Of a stretch of 33,672 nucleotides of DNA, positions 21,720-30,254 are shown one piece after another (the stretch's first letter is position 1; every line of letters starts with the position of its first letter). Origin of the DNA: Porticoccaceae bacterium (GTDB lineage: Bacteria > Pseudomonadota > Gammaproteobacteria > Pseudomonadales > Porticoccaceae). The DNA lies in the NCBI GenBank assembly GCA_029238255.1, contig JAQWGK010000012.1:1-33672 (forward strand), read 5' to 3'. A program made the position numbers and the translations under genes. The notes under the pieces were generated by a model. That model ran no database searches and was not told the DNA's origin. It saw only the letters and a list, made by a program, of their open reading frames with translations.

Positions 21720-22848
21720 GGGTTAACTGCTTTACTAGTTGGTTTAAAAAAGCCCCTTTGGGCATGGCGGCTATCACTCGCAGCCAGTCGCCGATGGTTG
21801 CCTTGCCGAGCATAAAGCGTGAAAACTGATCGCCGTTAAGGGCTTTGGCCATACGCATGTAGAGTGATACGGCGAGATCAGGCCGGCTGATTAACACCCC
21901 ATTAAAAATTTTATCCATTGTGGTTAGGCGACTGGAGATGGGGGTGGGAACGCTCCTATTGCCCTGTTCGATACCGGCGGCCAGTTGACTGACTTGCTGT
22001 TGGATATGCTGGAAGGCGTAGCCGGAAGAGCGTCGCACGGCACCGCTGGCGGCTCCAATTGGGGCGATTAGGGGCTGTCTAGTCTGTTTATCTGTGGCCA
22101 GTGTATCCATCGGGATAACGCCGATTTCTTCGCTAATAATCTCTGCTGCCTGAATATTGTTTTGATGCAGCCAGCCTTCGATGGCTTGGCGATACCAGTC
22201 TTTGGATTCAATGGTGGCTGAAATCATTGTGGATTCGACTAGTAGGTGGCGATCAGAAAACGGCAGTGCATATATAAAATGCAGTCCCCGGGACTGGTCG
22301 ACACGAAAGTCCATCAGGGTGGCTATATCCGCGTCTTCTAGGGGCTGCTGGGTATAAATATGCCAGCCGAGAAAATGTTGCTGCAGGCCATTGCCGACTA
22401 TTTTCGGTGGACGGCTGTCGTAGACAGTTTTGGCGCTGTATTGATTTTGGTCGGTGACAACCCTGGTGCGGTCTTGCTCGGGTTTTAGGGCGCTAACAGA
22501 CTCCTGAACCTGAGTGACCGGCTGGCGCAACTGGGTTGTGCAGTGACGCAGATAGTCCGCTGAACTAAGGCTGATATAGCTGTATTGGTCGCTGCTGTGA
22601 GTGACGCGACTGTGGTGGTCAATAAGTTGCCAGCGTCGCCAGCGGCCTTTGGTTGAGTGACTGAGCTGCTCTGCTTGGGGTGCCTGTGCCCAGAGCCCCC
22701 AACTGCAGTCGCGCTGATCCGGGGTTTGAGGCTCAATGACCACTGTGTGGGGTGGACATTTTTGAGCGGCTAGCTGTGCGGCCAGTGTTAGCCCGGCATT
22801 GCCGCCGCCAATAATGGCGATATCAACTTCATGGCTATTATTCGACAC
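21712..22848 (-). CDS. crtY: Lycopene beta-cyclase
   Basis: A 378-residue flavoprotein cyclase of the CrtY type. It opens with a dinucleotide-binding motif (VDIAIIGGGNAGLTLAAQLA, about residues 8-27), has DQRDCSWGLWAQ, LLVESTMIS and the IAPIGAASGAVRRSSGYAF segment, and ends with MLGKATIGDWLRVIAAMPKG. It converts lycopene to beta-carotene, the substrate of Blh. It overlaps crtB. The GTG at 22848 was chosen because AAAAGGG lies seven bases before it; the TTG at 22854 is also in frame but sits almost on top of that site. The length is normal. Confidence 0.92.
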   Translation of the reverse strand: MSNNSHEVDIAIIGGGNAGLTLAAQLAAQKCPPHTVVIEPQTPDQRDCSWGLWAQAPQAEQLSHSTKGRWRRWQLIDHHSRVTHSSDQYSYISLSSADYLRHCTTQLRQPVTQVQESVSALKPEQDRTRVVTDQNQYSAKTVYDSRPPKIVGNGLQQHFLGWHIYTQQPLEDADIATLMDFRVDQSRGLHFIYALPFSDRHLLVESTMISATIESKDWYRQAIEGWLHQNNIQAAEIISEEIGVIPMDTLATDKQTRQPLIAPIGAASGAVRRSSGYAFQHIQQQVSQLAAGIEQGNRSVPTPISSRLTTMDKIFNGVLISRPDLAVSLYMRMAKALNGDQFSRFMLGKATIGDWLRVIAAMPKGAFLNQLVKQLTHA

Positions 22849-23749
22849 CGGCAAGCCCTTTTAGATGTCTGTGCAGGGCGCTGTTATGGGCCGGAACGGG
22901 TTTCGGGCTAAGGCCTGACAGTAGGTCGATCAGGCTAGTAATGCTAAGGCGCGCTTTGGTCAGTTTGCTAACCACGGTGCGGCCATGCCACCACTTTAGT
23001 CCGCCCTTTTTGAGTTGGCGGCCAATCTGCCGGTAGACGCGCAGGGCGACAATAATTGAAAATCGGCTGCGCCAGGGCAGTAGGTGAATGCCTTTCAGGG
23101 CGCTGGCGTAATAGAGCTCAGCCAGTGTTAATAGCTGATCAATAGCATCGGCAACGGGCATCAGGGCGTTGTTGCCGGCGCGGGCGATGGTCTCTGGATC
23201 CTGTGGTCTGTCGAGCCATGCAGCGGGCAGGTAGCGGCGCTCCATTTTTGCGTCTTCGAGTACATCCCGGGCTATATTGGTGAGCTGCATGGCGATACCT
23301 AAATCTATCGCAAAGCTCTCGGCGCGGGGGTGCTGACAGTTGAGTACCCGACACATCATCAGTCCGACTGTACCGGCGACAGCATGGCAGTAGCGCAGCA
23401 GTTCAGCTTGGGTTTCAAGGGCGGTGGGATGTTGGTCGCGAAGCATACCGTCGAGTAATTCAGCGGCGGCATTGAGCGGTAGTTGGCTTTCATTGGCTAG
23501 GGCAATAAAGGCCTTTAATTCGGCTATTTCTGCCACAGCAGGATGTTGCGGGTCTTTTAGTCCGGCGCGAATATCTTCAAGGGAGTCCAGTCGGTGGGGC
23601 AGGTCGCCGTCCGCAAGGTCGTCGACAAAGCGGCAGAATTGGTAGAGCCGTGCGGCGCGGTCGGCCAGTGCAGAGCCGAGAAACAGACTTGCCCAGTAAA
23701 ACGATTTGCCGTGTCGGGCGAGAACCTGTTTGGCCTGCGGACTGTCCAT
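22838..23749 (-). CDS. crtB: Phytoene synthase
   Basis: A 303-residue squalene/phytoene synthase. The two aspartate-rich motifs are YQFCRFVDDLADGD (residues 36-49) and DLGIAMQLTNIARDVLED (149-166). The second is followed by KMERRYLP. It condenses two GGPP to phytoene. The ATG at 23749 follows crtI by three bases, with a G-rich ribosome-binding site in the crtI stop region (GGGGGATAACTC). The 3' end overlaps crtY. Confidence 0.93.
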   Translation of the reverse strand: MDSPQAKQVLARHGKSFYWASLFLGSALADRAARLYQFCRFVDDLADGDLPHRLDSLEDIRAGLKDPQHPAVAEIAELKAFIALANESQLPLNAAAELLDGMLRDQHPTALETQAELLRYCHAVAGTVGLMMCRVLNCQHPRAESFAIDLGIAMQLTNIARDVLEDAKMERRYLPAAWLDRPQDPETIARAGNNALMPVADAIDQLLTLAELYYASALKGIHLLPWRSRFSIIVALRVYRQIGRQLKKGGLKWWHGRTVVSKLTKARLSITSLIDLLSGLSPKPVPAHNSALHRHLKGLAGVE

Positions 23750-23752
23750 GAG

Positions 23753-25264
23753 TTATCCCCCCGAGCCTACCTCGACACCGGTTAACAGCTCTTCAACCAC
23801 TTTTGCTGAGCTGACTACACCGGGCAGTCCTGCGCCGGGATGAGTGCCGGCGCCGACAAAGTAGAGGTTGGAGATGGCTCTGTCGCGGTTGTGAAAGCGA
23901 AACCAGGCGGACTGGGTAAGGCGTGGTTCTATGGAGAAACCGGCGCCATGCATGGAGCGGTAGTCTTTGACAAAATCTTCCGGAGTCATCCAGAACACTT
24001 CTTCAATTATTGAGGAGAGCTCTGGCAATATGGTCTCTTCGAGAGACTCGACAATTCGGTCGCGCAGTATTGGCCCTTCGCTTTCCCAGTCGATATCGCC
24101 GAGTAAATTGGGCACAGGGCAGAGTACGTAAAAGGATTCGCAGCCTTCCGGTGCAAAGCTTTTATCGGTGGCTGTGGGTCTGTGCACATACAGCGAGAAG
24201 TCTTCACTCATTTTTTTGCTATCAAATATTTCTGACAGCAGTTCCTGAAAGCGCGGTCCCATCCAGATGCTGTGATGGGCGACATCCGGATAGAGTTTGC
24301 GGGTGCCGAAATAGAGCACGTACAGACCCATGGAGTACTGTTTTTTGATACTCGGCAGGCTGAAGGTTTTTTTCGCCGGCAGCAGATGTTTGTAACAGGT
24401 CTCCGGGTCGCCGCCAAAGACCACTAGATCGGCGTTTAATACTTCGCCGCCATTGAGTCGCACACCGGTGGCGCGCTTGCCGTCGAGAATAATTTCATCG
24501 ACATCCGCACCGAGCTGAATATTGATGCCGTGACGCTCCATTAGCGCCGATAATTCTTCCACCAGTTTACCGGTACCACCCATACAGAAGAACACACCCC
24601 AGCGTCGCTCAAGGTAGTGGATCAGGGTGTAGATGGCGGTGGTTTTAAAGGGATTGCCACCCACTAATAGCGGATGAATAGAGAATGCCTGACGAATTAA
24701 CGGGTGCTTGAGATGGCTGTTGACCATCTGCGAGACGCTGCGATAGCACTTGAGCATTAGCAGTGCTGGGATCTGTTTGACCATATCCCAGACCCGAGTA
24801 AAGGGGCGGTGAACCAGCTGTTTGAAGCCAATATCGTAAACGCGCTTGGATTTTTCCAGTAGCTTTAGATAGCCGCCGGCATCGTCTGGATTAAAGCGGC
24901 GTATTTCGTCCAAGGTGTCGTCTATGGATGCGCGGTAGTCAAACTGACTGCCGTCGGCAAAGTGAAAGCGGTAGAACGGGTCTAGAGGCACAAATTCGAG
25001 ATGGTCTTCAAGCTTCTCATCGAACAGTTCAAACAGTTCGTCAAATAGAAAGGGGGCGGTAATAACCGTGGGACCTGCATCGTGACGATAGCCGCCACGT
25101 TCAAACACCTGAGCGCGGCCGCCAATACTTTGCAGTCGTTCTAGAAGGGTGACTTCGTAACCCAGGGCGCGCAATCTTAGTGCTGTGGCTATGCCGGCAA
25201 ATCCTGCTCCGATAATTATTGCTGTTTGCGTGTTTGTAGCCTCCTGCTCTGTTGTTTGTGTCAA
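23753..25264 (-). CDS. crtI: Phytoene desaturase
   Basis: A 503-residue FAD-dependent desaturase of the CrtI type. The N-terminal dinucleotide fold has IIIGAGFAGIATALRLRALG and LLERLQSIGGRAQVFERGGYRHDAGPT. The C-terminal carotenoid-oxidoreductase signature is GAGTHPGAGLPGVVSSAKV. It introduces four double bonds into phytoene to make lycopene. The start is ambiguous. A TTG at 25264 overlaps the crtE stop (TTGA) but has a poor ribosome-binding site. An AGGAGG lies eight bases before an in-frame ACG, about ten codons further in (near 25225), which would match the usual family start closely. No ATG or GTG exists in between. Confidence 0.93.
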   Translation of the reverse strand: MTQTTEQEATNTQTAIIIGAGFAGIATALRLRALGYEVTLLERLQSIGGRAQVFERGGYRHDAGPTVITAPFLFDELFELFDEKLEDHLEFVPLDPFYRFHFADGSQFDYRASIDDTLDEIRRFNPDDAGGYLKLLEKSKRVYDIGFKQLVHRPFTRVWDMVKQIPALLMLKCYRSVSQMVNSHLKHPLIRQAFSIHPLLVGGNPFKTTAIYTLIHYLERRWGVFFCMGGTGKLVEELSALMERHGINIQLGADVDEIILDGKRATGVRLNGGEVLNADLVVFGGDPETCYKHLLPAKKTFSLPSIKKQYSMGLYVLYFGTRKLYPDVAHHSIWMGPRFQELLSEIFDSKKMSEDFSLYVHRPTATDKSFAPEGCESFYVLCPVPNLLGDIDWESEGPILRDRIVESLEETILPELSSIIEEVFWMTPEDFVKDYRSMHGAGFSIEPRLTQSAWFRFHNRDRAISNLYFVGAGTHPGAGLPGVVSSAKVVEELLTGVEVGSGG

Positions 25265-26250
25265 GCGATCTGTCCTTGGTTTTTAATATTGTTAGTTGCA
25301 CTACTGTGCCCTTTCCCCTTAACTGAGCTGACTATTCCGGCGCTGACCGCCTGCAGTTGAGGCGGTACTGAAAGCACCAATAACTCTGCCTGAGCCAGCC
25401 AGTAGTCGACCGATTGATTGGCTTGCAAGATCACATCGCTGGTGGCGATGCGCTTCTGCCAGTGGCTCAGTTTGCTGAGGTCGTCAGACTGGTACCACTG
25501 GTTGAATTCTTCACAGTTGGGGCCATGTTCGGCAAATAGGCTGACCACTAAATTGGGCTTGCGGCCATCGAGGTCACTGGAGCGATGGCTGGAGGGAATA
25601 ATATCGTCGATATCATTGCGGCCCTGATAGGCGAGGCCACAGAAACCCACGAGCTTTTCCAAGCTTTGCAGGTCTTCATCGAGACCGGCGGCTATAGCGG
25701 CGCCTTTGATTGGGGCAATTAGCAATGGCGCGGTTTTGCCTTTGGCAATGCGCTGCCAGTTTTCCAGATCGGCGCATTCGCGCTGGGTAATATCAGATAT
25801 TTGACCACTGCAAGTCTCTTGCATTGCCTGAGCTAACAAGGCTGCCAGTTGTCCGCCGTGAAGGCTGTTTCTAGCGCCGAGCTCAAAGGCTTTGGCCACC
25901 ATCCAGTCGCCGAGGCAGAGTGCCATATCTGCACCAAAGTGCTGATTAATGCTTTCTTGACCACGTCGATGGGTGCTGGCGTCGCTGATATCGTCGTGTA
26001 TCAGCGAGGCATTGTGCAGTAGCTCGCAAGCCGCTGCCCAGTGCAGATTATCCTGTTGGTTTAGACCTAGCGAAATGCCACTGGTCAGCGCAAGTTGCGC
26101 GCGAAAAGACTTACCGGGATTTTTAAAATGATAGCGAGCGGCTGGTGCCAGTGTGCTTTGAGAATCTGGCATTTCACGCTTAAAGAGACGCTCTAGCTCT
26201 AATAAACTATTGGGTAGGTCTGAATTCTTTTTTAACTGTGCTGGGAACAT
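25261..26250 (-). CDS. crtE: Geranylgeranyl diphosphate synthase
   Basis: A 329-residue all-trans polyprenyl diphosphate synthase. The first aspartate-rich motif is LIHDDISD (residues 83-90, DDxxD), followed by RRG. The second is GRNDIDD (210-216). Further features are GKSFRAQLAL (basic IPP-binding region near 46-55) and the DLDGRKPNL segment typical of CrtE in proteorhodopsin operons. It provides GGPP for CrtB. The ATG at 26250 has AAGGG at eight bases. It is the first gene of the carotenoid operon, separated from proteorhodopsin by 158 bases that include a strong hairpin. Confidence 0.92.
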   Translation of the reverse strand: MFPAQLKKNSDLPNSLLELERLFKREMPDSQSTLAPAARYHFKNPGKSFRAQLALTSGISLGLNQQDNLHWAAACELLHNASLIHDDISDASTHRRGQESINQHFGADMALCLGDWMVAKAFELGARNSLHGGQLAALLAQAMQETCSGQISDITQRECADLENWQRIAKGKTAPLLIAPIKGAAIAAGLDEDLQSLEKLVGFCGLAYQGRNDIDDIIPSSHRSSDLDGRKPNLVVSLFAEHGPNCEEFNQWYQSDDLSKLSHWQKRIATSDVILQANQSVDYWLAQAELLVLSVPPQLQAVSAGIVSSVKGKGHSSATNNIKNQGQIA

Positions 26251-26360
26251 TGTTAGTACCCTTATTATTTTTATTGGCAGCTGTTTGTTATAGACAGGTG
26301 CTTTTATTTACAGTTTCTTTTTATTGTTATTTTTTCTTAACTACCCGGGAAGGGTAGGGA

Positions 26361-26387
26361 GAAAGAGCCAGCAATGCTGGCTCTTTC
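26361..26387 (-). terminator. Hairpin between proteorhodopsin and crtE
   Basis: A perfect 11-base stem AAAGAGCCAGC (26362-26372) and GCTGGCTCTTT (26376-26386) with a three-base loop, extendable through flanking AGGG/CCCT. It follows the proteorhodopsin stop by about 20 bases. The T-rich run on the transcript side is short (TTTCTCCC), so it may be a leaky terminator or a 3' stabilising element giving more opsin than crt mRNA. Confidence 0.65.
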
Positions 26388-26408
26388 CCTTGTATCTACT
26401 AAGTCAGA

Positions 26409-27098
26409 TTACTCTGAATCAGCTACTGCTGCTGCCCAGATAACAACACCGAATGCGATCTTGTTCCAGAAGTCAGCTACGTTGTAGATAACGTTCAGTG
26501 TGACCGCATCTGCGCCACCGCCAAAGTAACCGAAGAAATAACCCAACGGATAAATTGACCAACCTACAGTGACCAGTAAAGTCATAGTCTTATAGGCTTT
26601 TTGAACGTTAGCATTGGCAAGACCAGCATTGATCTGGCTTGCTTCACCCTTAAAGATTTCCCAGATGATGTAACCCCAAGCTAGCATTGAAGGTACGAAT
26701 GCTACTTTAGCGTCCATCATTCCTGATTCGCCTGCATAACCGAATCCGAGCATAGCTACGGAACCAATCAGTAAGCGCCAGAATACACCAGCTGGTACCT
26801 TAGCTACTGCAGAGAGAATCAAGTAGAACTCGATCATCAACAGTGGCACGGTCAGTAACCAGTCGATATAACGGAAGACAGTTGGTGAAGTACTAGTTTC
26901 TACCCATACATCGCGCATATAGAAATAATGCACAGCAGCGATCAGTGTAACTAAACCGGAAACTGTCAGAGAAGTCTTCCACTTGCCCGCGACACGATCG
27001 CGTTCAACGAAGAAGAATGCTGTGGCAGCAACCAACGCCATAGAAATAAGCCAAAATGAAATGCCAACAGGATCGTTAGCCGCTAGGTTGTTTGTCAT
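26409..27098 (-). CDS. Proteorhodopsin, green-absorbing proton pump type
   Basis: A 229-residue seven-helix retinal protein. With an offset of 18 from the SAR86 reference, the key residues align: H57 (=H75), D79 (=D97 proton acceptor, RYIDW), T83 (=T101), L87 (=L105, green tuning, TVPLL), E90 (=E108 proton donor) and K213 (=K231, the retinal Schiff base lysine in DFWNKIAFG). The DTE triad and the H75 equivalent identify an outward light-driven proton pump. The N-terminus (MTNNLAANDPVGISFWL) is short and lacks the cleavable signal of the SAR86 protein. AGGGG seven bases before the ATG makes a good ribosome-binding site. It needs retinal from the Blh pathway directly downstream. The C-terminus is unusually short. 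Confidence 0.96.
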   Translation of the reverse strand: MTNNLAANDPVGISFWLISMALVAATAFFFVERDRVAGKWKTSLTVSGLVTLIAAVHYFYMRDVWVETSTSPTVFRYIDWLLTVPLLMIEFYLILSAVAKVPAGVFWRLLIGSVAMLGFGYAGESGMMDAKVAFVPSMLAWGYIIWEIFKGEASQINAGLANANVQKAYKTMTLLVTVGWSIYPLGYFFGYFGGGADAVTLNVIYNVADFWNKIAFGVVIWAAAVADSE

Positions 27099-27227
27099 GT
27101 GTTACCCCTACAGTTAGATATTGTTATTATTATGAGCATCAGTGTGCTTCTTATTATTAGGAGACTAACTGAGCCCCATGCGCAACCTATCTATTTTTAT
27201 GTTTCAAGATTCAGTTGCTGAACACAA

Positions 27228-27254
27228 ACTATAGTAATTTAAAAAAAAGTGCAA
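27228..27254 (-). promoter_or_regulatory. Possible proteorhodopsin promoter
   Basis: On the minus strand TTGCAC (27254-27249) and TATAGT (27233-27228) are separated by 15 bases, two fewer than ideal, across a run of eight T. The transcript would have an untranslated leader of about 120 bases. Confidence 0.3.
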
Positions 27255-27289
27255 ATAATCGAGATTGAAATGTTTTTCGACTAAAACGT

Positions 27290-27295
27290 TATACT
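27290..27295 (+). promoter_or_regulatory. Possible -10 box of the beta-lactamase-fold gene
   Basis: TATACT, with TTGAAA at 27265-27270 (19-base spacer). Transcription would begin near 27302, giving a leader of only about ten bases to ATG 27311 or about 20 bases to ATG 27323. Confidence 0.3.
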
Positions 27296-27310
27296 AGGAG
27301 AATAATAAAA

Positions 27311-28627
27311 ATGGAGAGGGTTATGGGGAGATTTAGCGTTGTTGTCTGTGGGTTTTTTGCGGTTTTATTTTTACCTGTTAGCAGTTTTTCTGAGCATCAT
27401 ATTGACCAATATGATCAGTTAGAGAATGAGCTAAAAAGTGAGATAAAAAGTGAGCTAAAAAATACTGATTTAAAAAGCAATTCAAAAAACACAGCACTTG
27501 AATATCCGCAGCAGCAATGGCAAACCAAGGCTCCTTCTGAGCTGGGCATTGACGAGCAAAAAATAAAAAAATTATTCGATCTATCGTTTTTAGATTCAGC
27601 CACGCAGGCGGTGGTGTTAATCAAAGATGGCTTTCTGGTTGGTGAGCGCTATGCCAATGGCTACGATAAGACTTCCTATGGTACCTCCTGGTCGATGGCG
27701 AAAAGCTTTTATGCTTCGCTGATCGGTATTTCTATCGATCGCGGTGAGATTGGCAGCCTCGACGACCGAGTTGCAGAATATCTGGATTATTTTAATGATC
27801 AGCGTTCGGAGATTACCATTCGCGATCTTTTGGATATGAGCAGTGGTCTTGAAATGCCGGACCATGAACATGAAAAAATGTTCTTCACCAGTGATCATCT
27901 CAAGTACGCAAGGTCGGTGGGCTATGAACAGCCAGCGGGACAGGTTTTCGAGTACAACAATGTCAATTCAATGTTGCTGGCGGATATTTTACAGCAGGCA
28001 ACAGGGGTGGCCGCTGATGTGTTACTGACTGAGCGGGTACTGAATAAAATTGGTCTCACCGATGTCACTCTATGGCGGGATGCGGCAGGTAATCCTCTTA
28101 CCTACTGTTGTATTGATACGACGGCGCGCCAGTACTCACGTTTTGGATTGCTGTTTTCTCGCGATGGAAAATGGAACGACGAGCAGATTATCTCTGCCGA
28201 TTATGTGGATGAGACATTCTCTGTAGTGTGGGGAGATTTAAATAGTCAGACGATTAATCAGCAGCGCGGTTACTCTCTGCACTGGTGGAATTCCCGCAAT
28301 GATGAGAAAGCGGTTATCTTTAATAACAGCGGAAAATTTGGTCAGTATATTTTTGTCGACCGCGAGAATGATTTGGTCTTTACAAGAATTACAAAGTATC
28401 ACTCCACCGGCGGATCGGTCCAGAAGTGGGGCCCCTTAAGTTATATCAACTGGCTTGGGTCGGTTGATTTCCGTCGCCGCACCGCTCAGTTTCTCGACTC
28501 GATTGGCATTATAAAAATCCGCGGTAATGTGGCTACGCCGGTAACCTTTGACGATGGAATTTCAAAAGAATTTTTCACCCATTACAGTGAAATAATGGAT
28601 GCGTTGGTAGAGGTTTCCAAAAAGTAA
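27311..28627 (+). CDS. Exported serine hydrolase, beta-lactamase (class C) fold
   Basis: A 438-residue protein with a signal peptide (VVVCGFFAVLFLPVSSFS) and a beta-lactamase-related domain. The nucleophile motif SxxK is S128-M-A-K131 (GTSWSMAKSFYASL), and the YxN motif is Y215-N-N217 (FEYNNVNSML). This is the pattern of the 6-aminohexanoate-dimer hydrolase/esterase EstB branch rather than a true antibiotic beta-lactamase. Residues about 38-60 are a low-complexity Lys/Glu/Ser/Leu repeat (ELKSEIKSELKN) between signal and domain. Two start codons are possible: ATG 27311 or ATG 27323; the latter has GGAG at six bases and gives a better signal peptide. It is divergent from proteorhodopsin, so the two share a control region. 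Confidence 0.87.
   Translation: MERVMGRFSVVVCGFFAVLFLPVSSFSEHHIDQYDQLENELKSEIKSELKNTDLKSNSKNTALEYPQQQWQTKAPSELGIDEQKIKKLFDLSFLDSATQAVVLIKDGFLVGERYANGYDKTSYGTSWSMAKSFYASLIGISIDRGEIGSLDDRVAEYLDYFNDQRSEITIRDLLDMSSGLEMPDHEHEKMFFTSDHLKYARSVGYEQPAGQVFEYNNVNSMLLADILQQATGVAADVLLTERVLNKIGLTDVTLWRDAAGNPLTYCCIDTTARQYSRFGLLFSRDGKWNDEQIISADYVDETFSVVWGDLNSQTINQQRGYSLHWWNSRNDEKAVIFNNSGKFGQYIFVDRENDLVFTRITKYHSTGGSVQKWGPLSYINWLGSVDFRRRTAQFLDSIGIIKIRGNVATPVTFDDGISKEFFTHYSEIMDALVEVSKK
27423..27480 (+). repeat. 12-base imperfect tandem repeat in the beta-lactamase-fold gene
   Basis: Units like AAAAGTGAGCTA recur three to four times and encode KSE[LI] repeats just after the signal peptide. The reading frame is kept. 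Confidence 0.65.
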
Positions 28628-28645
28628 ATTTTCACAAAATTTATT

Positions 28646-30199
28646 TTATAGGCTCTCAATATTAGTCAGGCAGTACTCTGCTCTTTGCAGTAGAGACTGC
28701 TTGACCTCTGCATCCATTTTATCCCAGCTGCGGTAGGCCATTGCCGTTCGCGGGTTTCTGGCAAACCTGTCTCCATGACGATTCATAAAGTGCCAGTAGA
28801 GGCTGTTAAACGGGCAGGCATTTTCGGTAAAGCGCTCTTTGACGCTGTAGTGGCAGTCTTTGCAGTAATCACTCATTTTATTGATATAGCTGCCGCTGGC
28901 GGCGTAGGGTTTGGTGGCGATTAGTCCGCCATCGGCAAATTGACTCATGCCGCGAGTATTTGGCATTTCGACCCATTCGATCGCGTCGATATAAATACCC
29001 AGATACCAGTTATCCATCTGGTCGGGGTCTATACCCGCGAGCATGGCAAAGTTTCCGGTGACCATTAAACGTTGAATATGGTGGGCGTAGGCGTAGTCTA
29101 GCGACTGATCAATGGCCTGTTTCATACAGGACATTTTGGTGTTTCCAGTCCAGAAATACTCCGGTAAATCAGCGGTTGCAGCCAATGAATTAAGTTCGGC
29201 ATATTCGGGCATATTGGCCCAGTACACCGCTCGCACATATTCACGCCAACCGATAATCTGCCGAATAAAACCCTCGACCTGAGCTATATCAACCTCTGGT
29301 GTCCCTTTTTGTTCAAAACGTTTTAATGCTGCTTCGACCACTTCCATCGGGTGGAGTATTTTGCTGTTTAGTGCAAATGAGATTCTTGAGTGGTAGAGGC
29401 TCCAGCGCTTATCGGTCTGTGCGGTCATAGCATCCTGAAAACGACCAAAATTTGGCAGGCAGTAATCACAGAAGAATTGCAGTAACTGAAGAGACTGTTG
29501 GCGATTGACCGGCCACAGCAGTGACTCTGAGGCTGTGCCTAGTGTGGCGATTTTATGGGTCTCTATACGCTTTAAAATGCTGCCTACTGGATTGGCGAAT
29601 AGTAGCGGTTCTGGCAGTTCGGCAATATCTGCGGGCTTGAGTTTTTGGCGGTTCTCGCCATCGAAATTCCAGCGCCCGCCCCGGGGCTGATCACTGTCCA
29701 TCAATAAATTAAAACGAACGCGCATTTTCCGATAAAAGGATTCCATACGGTTGTGCTTTCCGGGATTGATATAGTCGCTGATCTCTTCGCTGGGGAGTAG
29801 AAAGTGCTCGCTGTCACAGCAGCTAATGGCGACTGAATCTAGGGATAAATTTTGCATCTGTTGGGCGAGGCGATATTCATCCGGTTGCTGATATTCAAAG
29901 TTTTCAATCTGATGCTGCTGGCAGAGTTGGGCTATTAAGTCGCTGAGGTCTTTGTAGGCTGCGCTGTCATCAAGGGTTAAATGCTTAACCTGATGGCCGG
30001 CGGATTGCAGTGCGCTGGCAAAGTTTTCCATGGCGGCAAAGAAGGCGCATATTTTCTGAATATGTTGTTTGACGTAACCGGCTTCCTGATGCAGTTCAGC
30101 AATAATATAGAGCACACCCTGATCTTTTTGCCGATACCAGGAGTGTCTGCTATTGAGTTGGTCGCCAAGAATTAAACGTAGGGTATGAAATTTCTGCAT
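28646..30199 (-). CDS. Iron-sulfur bacterial photolyase/cryptochrome, PhrB (6-4) type
   Basis: A 517-residue protein of the deoxyribodipyrimidine photolyase-related (FeS-BCP) family. The N-terminus has LRLILGDQLNSRHSW, and the C-terminal half binds FAD. Four cysteines match the 4Fe-4S ligands of Agrobacterium PhrB with a constant offset of eight: C358 (MSCMKQ), C446 and C449 (YCKDCHY) and C462 (ACPFNSLYWHF). PhrB repairs (6-4) photoproducts in light. It starts 55 bases downstream of the DASH-type gene, so the two are probably co-transcribed. The stop lies 18 bases from the convergent beta-lactamase-fold gene. Confidence 0.92.
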   Translation of the reverse strand: MQKFHTLRLILGDQLNSRHSWYRQKDQGVLYIIAELHQEAGYVKQHIQKICAFFAAMENFASALQSAGHQVKHLTLDDSAAYKDLSDLIAQLCQQHQIENFEYQQPDEYRLAQQMQNLSLDSVAISCCDSEHFLLPSEEISDYINPGKHNRMESFYRKMRVRFNLLMDSDQPRGGRWNFDGENRQKLKPADIAELPEPLLFANPVGSILKRIETHKIATLGTASESLLWPVNRQQSLQLLQFFCDYCLPNFGRFQDAMTAQTDKRWSLYHSRISFALNSKILHPMEVVEAALKRFEQKGTPEVDIAQVEGFIRQIIGWREYVRAVYWANMPEYAELNSLAATADLPEYFWTGNTKMSCMKQAIDQSLDYAYAHHIQRLMVTGNFAMLAGIDPDQMDNWYLGIYIDAIEWVEMPNTRGMSQFADGGLIATKPYAASGSYINKMSDYCKDCHYSVKERFTENACPFNSLYWHFMNRHGDRFARNPRTAMAYRSWDKMDAEVKQSLLQRAEYCLTNIESL

Positions 30200-30254
30200 A
30201 GTTATTACTGTTTTCTAGTTATTTTTTTAAGTGATTATCGCTGCGCCAAAAAAA

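Noticed and set aside
27311-28627. Calling this gene an antibiotic-resistance beta-lactamase
   Set aside because: SxxK and YxN are present, but the sequence style is that of the 6-aminohexanoate-dimer hydrolase/EstB branch; resistance is not supported.
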